This document shows, one piece after another, positions 34,001 through 46,000 of a stretch of 64,000 nucleotides of DNA (its first letter is position 1; each line of letters opens with the position of its first letter). This DNA comes from Alentia gelatinosa (Eukaryota; Annelida; Polychaeta; Phyllodocida; Polynoidae): positions 1,497,694-1,561,693 of the forward strand of contig OX465584.1 in the NCBI GenBank assembly GCA_950022655.1, read 5' to 3'. A program made the position numbers and the translations under genes. The notes beneath the pieces are model-generated. The model made no database searches. It was not told the DNA's origin and saw only the letters and a program-made list of their open reading frames with translations.

Positions 34001-37000
34001 GAGAGCTTTCTTCACTGCTCACTTCTATCAATATATGGCGGTCAGCACTGGGCAGAAGGGAAGGCGGCAGGCGGGTAAAGCCAACTCACCTGTTTGATCT
34101 AAGTGACTTGGCGGTCAGCACTGGGCAGAAGGGAAGGCGGCAGGCGGGTAAAGCCAACTCACCTGTTTGATCTAAGTGACTTGGCGGTCAGCACTGGGCA
34201 GAAGGGAAGGCGGCAGGCGGGTAAAGCCAACTCACCTGTTTGACGCAGGGCTTCTTCTCGCTGTAGATTGAAGGCAGGTGGAGAGCCCTCCAGGGTGGCC
34301 GTAGGTTAGTCTCCAGTAAAACGTCGTTCAGCCAGTGTGCAGTCACCAGTCGTTTGTAATCTCGCAGTGCCTGTCCAGAATACACTTCATATTTAATGTA
34401 CATTTATTCATACATGAAGGCATGGCGCTACAGTCATTTGTAACAATAGGCAAAGCAGGTGCTCTTTACTCGAGTCTAAGGAGATTGAAGAAAGATCAGT
34501 TTGTGGAGTTATGTACCATGATCAGTGTACATAGTATACCATTTGAGAATGGTCAATATACGTAGTTACTTACCATTTGAGAATGGTCAGTATACGTAGT
34601 TACATACCATTTGAGAATGGTCAGTATACGTAGTTACACACCATTTGAGAATGGTCAGTATACGTAGTTACATACCATTTGAGAATGGTCAGTATACGTA
34701 GTTACATACCATTTGAGAATGGTCAGTATACGTAGTTACATACCATTTGAGAATGGTCAGTATACGTAGTTACATACCATTTGAGAATGGTCAGTATACG
34801 TAGTTACACACCATTTGAGAATGGTCAGTATACGTAGTTACTTACCATTTGAGAATGGTCAGTATACGTAGTTACATACCATTTGAGAATGGTCAGTATA
34901 CGTAGTTACACACCATTTGAGAATGGTCAGTATACGTAGTTACATACCATTTGAGAATGGTCAGTATACGTAGTTACATACCATTTGAGAATGGTCAGTA
35001 TACGTAGTTACATACCATTTGAGAATGGTCAGTATACGTAGTTACATACCATTTGAGAATGGTCAGTAGAGGGAGCTACGTACCATTTGGAAGACGTCAG
35101 AGCGCTGATGTTCACACAACAAGTGGGTGACCCTGTTAGAGTAGGAGTCGTCCACCATTCCTCCGTACTCAATGATTTTCTAAATGAAAGAAATGAGATG
35201 TTTGAAGCACTATAGAGAAACAGGTATCAAATACCAGAATTCCAAGAAATCAAATATTGAATTTGTGTTGTTCTTCAAATATTTGAAAGTGTGAGAACAC
35301 TAATGAGTTGAATCAGGTGAAAGTTATCACATTGATACATCTTTTATAATAACATAGTACAGTTAAATATACAGTAAAACCCGCTTCTTGGGTACCCCGC
35401 TACAGGGAACAATTTGCGTGGAATGGAAATTTATCAAGAGTTTATTTTAATCCAGATTAAGGGGGCACCCCGCCTGAGGGGGTTATTTCAGTACTGAATG
35501 CTTCTTAACCCCAGTTAAGGGGACACTTTGGAGGGACGCCTCATCAAATCTGACTGGAGAGTGGGGAAAAAAACCCAATATATCTTGGATGTTTGTTTGT
35601 GATGTGTGTGTGAGGGGGGGGGGGGGGGGGACTGGTGTCTAGACTCCAGCCAACAGCCTGCGTTGGCTCCTGTAGGCGTCAGGTAGGCATCTACCACTGC
35701 TGGGTATGAAGGAGAAAGGTGGCTGTACACCACACCACATAGACATGGTATGAGAAGGACTGGTCTTTGATATAGCAGTAAATCTACCACTGCTGGGTAT
35801 GAAGGAGAAAGGTGGCTGTACACCACACCACATAGACATGGTATGAGAAGGACTGGTCTTTGATATAGCAGTAAATCTACCACTGCTGGGGGTGAAGGAG
35901 AAAGGTGGCTGTACACCACACCACATAGACTTGGTGTGAGAAGGACTGGTCTTTGATATAGCAGTAAATCTACCACTGCTGTGGATGAAGGAGAAAGCTG
36001 GCTGTACACCACACCACATAGACCTGGTATGAGAAGGACTGGCCTTTGATATAACAGTAAATCTACCACTGCTGGGAATGAAGGAGGAAAATGGCTGCAC
36101 GCCACACCACAGGCGTCTCTTGAGACGAGGCTCACAGGAAAGGAATGTATCACAGGGTGACAAGACAATCTCAAAATGGAAGTACGTTCTTTTATAATCA
36201 TAATTAACGCTTCAAGAGCCACACATCTTTCATCATGCACCTATACTACGGCATTGTGGTGTTTGTATGGCCAGCCTCTGTAGTCGATGTTGTTGAAGAA
36301 GATAAAACATTTGAAACTTCCAGTAAATCTGTACTTTTATCAGAAGTGTTACTGGCAACACTTAGCCAAATATGTCATGTCATTTTCATAGTTCTGTGAT
36401 AATTTTTCAAGAAATTACAAAGAAACATAAACAGCATTGTTCTACCATGCACACAGGAATGCCATATGGCATTACCCTGCCAGAAAGGATTAAAATCATT
36501 TCAATCCACAAACCTTTTTCCAGCAGTCCACCGTTTCTTCCGATAGTACTTTCTGGTAGTCGGTGATGTAGAAGACACAGCCCAGCAGACAGACGTCCCT
36601 CGGCACTGTCAAATATCAACACGTCCTCAACACCTCAGTGACACCTCCTTCTCATCAAAATGCAAACTCAAGTGTTTGTGGATGTCTGATGGGACATCAT
36701 TAATGCTCCTCTGGCTACAATTGGCTACAATACAAAGTAATAGGAGACTGTACTGTGGAGTGTAAGATAGGAACATAACTCTACGCGGGGCACGAGGGAA
36801 AACCATGTTATTGGTTCTATGAAAACGTTAGAAGTGTAATGGTGATACCCTTCTCTAAAGTATCATGTCCGTAGTAAGCTGCCTCCTGGTGCTGCGGTGT
36901 GGAGATGCTCGATGCCCCTCTGTCTTTCGATGCTAGAGCCTGAAGCTGTCGCGCGAGCGGACTCTGGCCTGGAGTGGGCTGGCGGGGTGACTGGTTTAAC

Positions 37001-40000
37001 GACGCGACCAGCTGATTAATCTAGAGACATGCAAAATCACAAACTTTACAAGGAGTTTCGCTTCACCTCTCCACTTCTATTAGTGTACAGCGCCATGCCA
37101 ACCAGGCAAATATGTGTCTTAAAGTCAGGTAAAGATTATCTCATTCTAACCCGATCTTTGTCAAAAGGAATTGGAAGGCATTAAAATCTTAAACCACAAT
37201 AGAATTAAAACTGCAGAGAGGCAAATAAGTAATTCAACAAGGGACTACCTTTCAACTCTCAATGTAACCATCAATTATTAATAAAGAAAGCATAAAGACA
37301 CTACCTTTTGCCTGTTGGTGGGTTTGACATCGGGTCGGTTGGTGATGTTCTGTAGGGTGCGCGGGGAGGTGGCTCGCGGACCTCCTGGCGTCATCTGACC
37401 TGGCGTCATCTGACCTGGCGTCATCTGACCTGGCGTCATCTGGCCCAGTGTCATCTGACCTGGCGTCATTTGGCCTGGCGTCATTTGGCCTGGTGTCATT
37501 TGGCCTGGCGTCATTTGGCCTGGTGTCATTTGGCCTGGCGTCATTTGGCCTGGCGTCATTTGGCCTGGCGTCATTTGGCCTGGGGGTAGCTGAACTTGGC
37601 GTAGTTGATTTTGCTGCTGCAGATGGCTGGGGAGACCGGGGATTTGGTGCATTGACTGCCCTGCTTGCATATGTTGCCCTTGCAGCATGTGTTGCCCCTG
37701 TGGTCCCTGCTGAAGTTGTGGTCCTTGCTGTAGACCACGTGGTCCAGACTGCAAATCATGTGATCCTTGTTGCATATTATGTGGTCCTTGTTGTAAAGGG
37801 TGATGTCCCTGCTGCATGTTGTGTGGTCCTGGGGGCATCTGTCCTGGTGGCATCTGTCCTGGGGGCATCTGTCCTGGGGGCATCTGTCCTGGGGGCATCT
37901 GTCCTGGGGGTATCTGTCCTGGGGGCATCTGCCCGTGCAGAAACTGCCCATAGGGCATCCTGCCGAGCGGCGATCGCTGAGCTGAGCCTTGCAGACCATG
38001 AGGCGGACCCTGAAGGGGGTGACCTGGCAGACCGTGTGGGGAGGTCTGAGGGCCGTGAAGAGCCCCTTGATGGCTGTGAGGGGACCCCTGAGGACGATGG
38101 GGAGGTCCCTGAGGGCCATGATGGGGCCCCTGAGAGCCGAGATGTGGTCCCTGGGGGCCAAGATGAGGCCCTTGGGGGCCAGAATGGGAAACCGGAGGGC
38201 CATGAGGGCTTCCCCTGGGACCATGGAGGGTTCCCTGAGGGCCATGATGTGGTCCCTGAGGGCCATGATGTGGTCCCTGAGGGCCATGATGTGGTCCCTG
38301 AGGGCCATGAGGGGTTCCCTGAGGGCCATGAGGGGTTCCGTGAGGGCCATGAAGGGTTCCCTGAGGGCCATGAGGGGTTCCCTGAGGGCCATGAGGGGTT
38401 CCCTGAGGGCCATGAGGGGTTCCCTGAGGGCCATGAGGGGTTCCCTGAGGGCCATGAGGGGTTCCCTGGAGGTTATGCTGAATGTGACCCATGGGAGCTT
38501 GCTGTTGCATGTGCATGTGGCTGGGTGTCAGGTGTCCTTGGGTGTGCGTCTGGAGATGCCCCTGTTGAGGAATTTGACCCTGTGCTCCCTGATGTGGCAT
38601 CGTACTGTGATGCTGTAAATGCCCCCCGAGCATATGCTGTCTACCAGGCGGGCCTCGCGGGGCATGGCCAGGACCAGGACCAGACATGGGCAGCTGCTGC
38701 TGTGGATGCTGCTGCTGCTGAAGGTTTCCCGGCATCATGGACAGCCCTGGCCGTATGCCCATAGGTCCACTAAGGGACATGGGTCCAGATGAGGGCACAG
38801 GCTCTGTGGGACTCTCTAACTTTCCGTGCAGACGGTTGGTCACCATGCGTGCTAATGCCTCCTTGGTGCCTGGACGTGGCCTGTTGGGGAGTCCAGGGAT
38901 TAAACCTGGCAAGCTTGTGGGTAAGTCGCGTATCAGGGCCATCTGGGCAGCATCTGAGACAGGGTGTGGTGGGAGGTGCACCGCATCCCGAGCCGGCGGG
39001 GAGGGCGCCGGAGGCGGAGAGGGCGCTGGAGGAGGAGTAACGATGACGAGCCGTGGGTGGAAGCTGTCTTCGGGGAGAATCTTCTTCTCCTTCGCACACT
39101 CGAGGAACCAGTCTGGCATGACAATCTTCACTGCACCATCTGTTCGCATCGCTCGCTCATACTTCATCTACAATTAACAATATTAAGCCAGAATCCAGTA
39201 AGCTGAGGTGTCACTGCCGCCGCTCATGTCAGGAGATGGTGTTGAACAGGGTGCTAAGACTTATCAACATTTATACCAGTTGATCATGTTCAAGCAAATA
39301 TTTCTCTACATATCATAAATGGAACTTGGAAATTAGAGAAACTCCAGGAAAAGTTTACCCAGCGTTCGGAGGCCTGCATTTTCGACTATTCTCAGTGAAT
39401 TTCTGGCTTCATTTGAGAGCTAAAATTTGCTGATTTATCTGATTTACATTATCACAAGAATGACCCTGAAGATGTCAAAAAGGTCCGAAATTTCAAAAAA
39501 AATCCGGGAATATCCCAGGCCTGGTTAATAACATAAAATCGGCAATCTATATCAATATCCGAGAAAGAAAAGACACAAATTAGTATTTTCTGTTCTTCCA
39601 GCGGTAGAGGAAGGTGAGAATTGGTGAACTTACCCCTTTGGGCCTGGTGCAGACAAGATGGGTGACGTCACGAGTGAGCGTCCGCTGACAGCGCCCCCCG
39701 TGGTAAGTGATGAGAGCCCACAGCGTGTTACTATCTGGCGCCGACAGCTGAAAACCAACACTCATAGATTATTATCAACCAATGATGGAGTCTCCACACT
39801 AAACCTATAGTGACTGTAATTCACAGGGCGGAGATTACGGAGTCTCCACATTAAACCTATAGTGACTGTAATTCACTGGGTGGAGATTACTGAGTCTCCA
39901 CACTAAACCTATAGTGACTGTAATTCACCGGGTGGAGATTACGGAGTCTCCACACTAAACCTATAGTGACTGTAATTCACCGGGTGGAGATTACTGAGTC

Positions 40001-43000
40001 TCCACACTAAACCTATAGTGACTGTAATTCACAGGGCGGAGATTACGGAGTCTCCACACTAAACCTATAGTGACTGTAATTCACAGGGCGGAGATTACGG
40101 AGTCTCCATACTAAACCTATAGTGACTGTAATTCACCGGGTGGAGATTACTGAGTCTCCACACTAAACCTATAGTGACTGTAATTCACAGGGCGGAGATT
40201 ACGGAGTCTCCATACTAAACCTATAGTGACTGTAATTCACTGGGTGGAGATTACGGAGTCTCCACACTAAACCTATAGTGACTGTGTAATTCACCGGGCG
40301 GAGATTACGGAGTCTCCATACTGAACCTATAGGGATGGGTAATTCACCGGTCCCTATAAGTTAAGTGTGGTGACTCTCTGCCCTGTGAATTGCTCAGCCC
40401 CTATAGGTTTAGTGTGAAGACGCAGTAATCGGCGGATAATAAAATTAATCTGTATTGATTTAGGGTTTGTTCCTGTTATTTGGCTGAATGTGCATCTAAA
40501 TGCCAACTTGAAATCACATCACCTAAATTAAATTGTACTCTTTGATAACATGTAAGTTGGAAATCTGAGGACTGGCAAGACTGAAGGGCGAATGTGTTCT
40601 CATTCATCCTACCTTCTTCTAAAGACAATAAAATATCTTAAAAATCAGGAACAGTTGTCAGCTAGGAGACAGGAAAATATTAATTTGAACAAGTGTTTCA
40701 ACAAAAGAAAATTTGACAGGATTTAGATGTATTCTAAATGAATGATATCACTATGTACAATCAAGAATGTCAGTTGGCATCATGAAAAAAAACATGGGAT
40801 ATATTTTTATGTGGAATTTAATGCATGAGAGAGACTACGAAAAACATGGAAAACACATTGTTACTGGCCATGTACTGGGCCTTAGTGTGTGGAGAGTTTG
40901 AACTACTGTTTATGGGTGTGAGTGAGGCCCAATTTGTTCTCTTTGTTTCACACAAGAAAAAGGAGTATCATAAACTGAAAATCAAAACAGGATTTCCTTG
41001 GAAAATAGGAAAACTGCCGTCCTTGTACAGAACGCATGTGACAACACACCCCATGACGTGGGACAGTCGTGACACACCTCCGCAGGGATGAAGGATGTCC
41101 CGCTTAATAAAGTCTTACTGTATGGAACTTTTTCTTGGGACGTTTCACTTTTATTATGAAATTTTCTCTCCACCCTAAACTGCACTTAAAACGATCCAAC
41201 CCATTTTCCTTTAAAACTTGAATTTTTAGATAATCTGCAGAAAAATAGGAATACGCCCTCAAGAGGATACTAAACTCCCTATTATCGCCCAGGGTAAATA
41301 CAAGTTCCGCTCGCAGCTGGCTGGGCACACCACGACAACATGAATCATAGCTTGCCCATTTATATTTGGAGAACCTGAGTATTATTTCGGATCTGTATGT
41401 AGAAATAGCTGAAATCTCCATTTCTGTTATCGGATTTCCGATTTGAATATTCATAAAAACCGTTAAACTGCACAAATTGTGGGTAACGGTTCAAGGGTTT
41501 ATCACCATACAACATCGGCAACCAGCGAACACCGGAACTTGTAAACAGACTGAATTACGGGATACCTCAATAGGGCCTATAAAAAGGGGAAAATGAAGGG
41601 AATGATTTCTGCACTATCCTACATCTACACTCAGGTCTGAGATGAACAATCTAAATAAACGTATATAAAGTCTAAAGTAGAGAGAGAAATCCTTACCTGT
41701 GAGGGACACGCTACGACGCCCATGAATAGTTGGTCTTGGTCAAGTTCAAATGCGTCTGTACTGAAGGCCAATTAAGAAGCGTTTCCTTGCTCGATGGTAG
41801 GTTATTTATACAGGGATGAAAGTCGGGACTGATAAAAAAACAACAAAACTGGGGCGCCAATTTATGATTTCCGTCAATTGTCGGCAAACTTGCATCCCTG
41901 TTTATACACCAAGAATACCAAAATGATGTTTGTCCAAGTCTAGATCTAGATTTTACATGTTAATTATTACCATTATTAGGTTTAAAGATGAAACATCACA
42001 AAATTTCATACGAATGTTTACATGTCCCGAGTTGTCTGCTACGCCTCGTGAGATCCGGAGCAGAAGACAACGAAGGACATATAAATGTTCATATAAAATC
42101 ATTTATTTCCTTTAGTGTACACTTATTCTTTATATGAAAATAGACTGGAAATCACGTCATCAGAATTTAGGATCGGCCTGCGTGAAGCTGTCAGTGATGC
42201 TCGGAGTTGACACTCGAGCACTCCACCCCTTGCTTAGAACGCCTTACAGTCGGATTTATATTTAGAGAAACAACGACATAAAATTTGTGTCTATCTATCT
42301 ATTTGGACTGACATTAATATCGACGACTGCATCGAATGGATTTGAACTGTAAGCCAGCTCAGCGGGATTCCAGCCTGCTGAAGTAGGCCTAGGCCAAACT
42401 GAGTGCGTGACAAATAGCTCTCGACGCTCTGGCGGCCTTCACAGTACAGTGCTACACGTAGGCGAACAAAGCAATTGTGTCTGGATTTAGGTGAGTTTTC
42501 CCATATGTCCTGATATTCTATCGCATAAGGTTAGAACAGGTTTTATTCTCAGGTTGGTTTTCAATTATAATTCTGCTGCAAAGCCTAAGGCTTAGGCAGT
42601 GTGTTAGGCCGTCTTTAACATTTAAATGGGGGCTTTGAGCGCAACCGGAACTTTTCTCATAGTAGCTAAATTTCTGGTCTCTGATTGGTCAATTTGTTGG
42701 TCACGTGATAACAATTCCCTATGCCACTAGTTACCTACTACATTTAAAACGGTAGAATTCCGTCGAATCCGCTTGAAGTTGCTCCCGCACATAGCGACAT
42801 AGTGAACCAGAGCTAGGGCTGGAGATTGAAGGGCCACGAGAGTGAGATTTTCGTGCAGTATTTAACTGAATCCTGCTTCTCCTTTTTGTGTTTCTCTACA
42901 CAGATCTATTTCTATCCCTAGGATTTGTTTCTATCCGTACTGAAATCATAATTTAGAACTGTAGTTATTCAATTGCCTTGCCCCGTGATCGTCCACGAGA

Positions 43001-46000
43001 ATAGTTCCGCTGGTTGCCTGCAAAATATCTGTGTCACGCGAAATAATAGCCCTTTCAAAACTCCGCTGATACCCCTCCCCTACACTGGCCACCAGAGCAG
43101 ACGTTTGCTACGCACGTTAGTCGTAGCTGAGCGTAGACAGGGGTTGGTTGCCAATCTACCCCTCCCCCAACCCACCACCACCACACTAAGTATTTGGCCC
43201 GGCAAGAACACCTGGGGCCCGTTTCAATAGAATGGGTCACTAAACCACTTATTGACATGTTTATTGACTCAAATAGTGACAGGAATAGTGACAAAATTTA
43301 ATTCTCGTTTCAAAAGGCATGTCACTATTGGGGTGGTATGTCAGTTCACTGTTGGTGAGATAGTGACATTGCTGCCTGGGCCTTACAATGGATGGTGTTA
43401 GTGCTCTCGGGAACAAGTGGTGTCAAGGTAAAAGTCGCTGCTGAAATTAGTGACAGGCTTGAGAAATCCTACACTGGCTATCAGAGCAGCATTTTCTATG
43501 ACAAAATTCAAATGTGAATATCATTAGATTGCATGGACCGATATCCTTCATATTTGGCATGTTTATAAGTTGTATGTGTCCCTAACTGGGGTTAAAGTTT
43601 CATAGCTTTATTCCTATGGTAAGTAAAGTTATGTGTTTGTGACATCAAAAACGAGAGGGTATACCCTCTCGCTATTTAAGACACTACAGTGACCCTTTTA
43701 GTGACTGGACACCCACTTCTGAAATGGTACAATCCACTATTTGCGCCTGTCTGCTACCCAATGTCCCACAAACGGTTGTCCCTTAACTACTGCAACGCGA
43801 AGTACCGCTATTGTGTCACTAAACCCAATAACGGACGTCCTACAGACTATTGAAACGGGTCCCAGTTAGTGTGGAGCGGTCATCAGAGCGTCCGTCTGGG
43901 AACGCGAGAGTCTGGGGTTCGAACATACATTTTTTTCCAACGGGTAACGCCCTCATTATTACATGGGTCTGTGGGATACAGTGGGCAAACAAGGGCTGTG
44001 GCTCATCTCTGAAAGTAGTTATGTTCATTTTACACAAGTGAAAATACTTTCATATCTTGAAAGTGAAAAGACAAATTTCCGTAGAAAAAAGGAAAGCCGA
44101 CATCCCTGGAGATCTTATACTCTTTTCTTGAACTGACTCTCAGTCGGTCGTCAAACGTGTAAAGGATACGGCAGGTGACACTTGCATCTTGCTGACATAA
44201 TAACCCACCGCGGCTGAAATAGTCAAAGTACAAATTAAATATGCATTCAAACAGACAATAGAACTACAATGCTTAAAGGCATAACTTTGATACAGCATTC
44301 GAATTTTAAAATCTTTATATGTGATATTCCTATCTTATTCACTCTTACTTTTAAACAAAAAAATAAAGTATTAAGTACACTAAATAGTGGATCGACAAAT
44401 CTTTGGCATTGGGGAACGAATAAGAAAAGACCATTTTTATATGGATCACCTCCCAGCACCTTCATTTTCTGTTTTGTTGTAATCATTGTGAGTTTTGTTG
44501 TAATCATTGTGAGTTTTGTTGTAATCATTGTGAGTTTTGTTGTAATCATTGTGAGTTTTGTTGTAATCATTGTGAGTTTTGTTGTTATCATCGTGAGTTT
44601 TGTTGTAATCATCGTGAGTTTTGTTGTAATCATCGTGAGTTTTGTTGTAATCATCGTGAGTTTTGTTGTAATCATCGTGAGTTTTGTTGTAATCATCGTG
44701 AGTTTTGTTGTAATCATTGTGAGTTTTGTTGTAATCATTGTGAGTTTTGTTGTAATCATTGTGAGTTTTGTTGTAATCATTGTGAGTTTTGTTGTAATCA
44801 TTGTGAGTTTGTTGTAATATCGTGAGTTTTGTTGTAATCATTGTGAGTTTTGTTGTAATCATTGTGAGTTTTGTTGTAATCATCGTGAGTTTTGTTGTAA
44901 TCATCGTGAGTTTTGTTGTAATCATTGTGAGTTTTGTTGTAATCATTGTGAGTTTTGTTGTAATCATCGTGAGTTTGTTGTAATATCGTGAGTTTTGTTG
45001 TAATCATTGTGAGTTTTGTTGTAATCATCGTGAGTTTTGTTGTAATCATCGTGAGTTTTGTTGTAATCATCGTGAGTTTTGTTGTAATCATCGTGAGTTT
45101 TGTTGTAATCATCGTGAGTTTGTTGTAATCATTGTTAGTTTTGTTGTTATCATTGTGAGTTTTGTTGTAATCATTGTGAGTTTTGTTGTAATCATTGTGA
45201 GTTTTGTTGTTATCATCGTGAGTTTTGTTGTAATCATCGTGAGTTTTGTTGTAATCATCGTGAGTTTTGTTGTAATCATCGTGAGTTTTGTTGTAATCAT
45301 CGTGAGTTTTGTTGTAATCATCGTGAGTTTTGTTGTAATCATCGTGAGTTTTGTTGTAATCATCTTGAGTTTTGTTGTAATCATTGTGAGTTTTGTTGTA
45401 ATCATTGTGAGTTTTGTTGTAATCATTGTGAGTTTTGTTGTAATCATTGTGAGTTTGTTGTAATATCGTGAGTTTTGTTGTAATCATTGTGAGTTTTGTT
45501 GTAATCATCGTGAGTTTTGTTGTAATCATCGTGAGTTTTGTTGTAATCATCGTGAGTTTTGTTGTAATCATTGTGAGTTTTGTTGTAATCATTGTGAGTT
45601 TTGTTGTAATCATCGTGAGTCTGTTGTAATATCGTGAGTTTTGTTGTAATCATTGTGAGTTTTGTTGTAATCATCGTGAGTTTTGTTGTAATCATCGTGA
45701 GTTTTGTTGTAATCATCGTGAGTTTTGTTGTAATCATCGTGAGTTTTGTTGTAATCATCGTGAGTTTGTTGTAATCATTGTTAGTTTTGTTGTTATCATT
45801 GTGAGTTTTGTTGTAATCATTGTGAGTTTTGTTGTAATCATTGTGAGTTTTGTTGTAATCATTGTGAGTTTTGTTGTAATCATCGTGAGTTTTGTTGTAA
45901 TCATCGTGAGTTTTGTTGTAATCATCGTGAGTTTTGTTGTAATCATCGTGAGTTTTGTTGTAATCATCGTGAGTTTTGTTGTAATCATTGTGAGTTTTGT

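Noticed and set aside
36599..36605. Alternative acceptor for PTIP exon 8 at GAG|GGACG
   Set aside because: It breaks the reading phase from exon 7; the upstream CAG|TGCCG keeps phase and protein similarity.
37448..38764. 438-codon plus-strand open frame
   Set aside because: Antisense shadow of PTIP exon 6; the minus-strand reading matches PTIP at both ends.
40825..41091. 88-codon plus-strand open frame as a gene
   Set aside because: The sequence resembles repeat material near 31395-31500 and has no recognisable domain.
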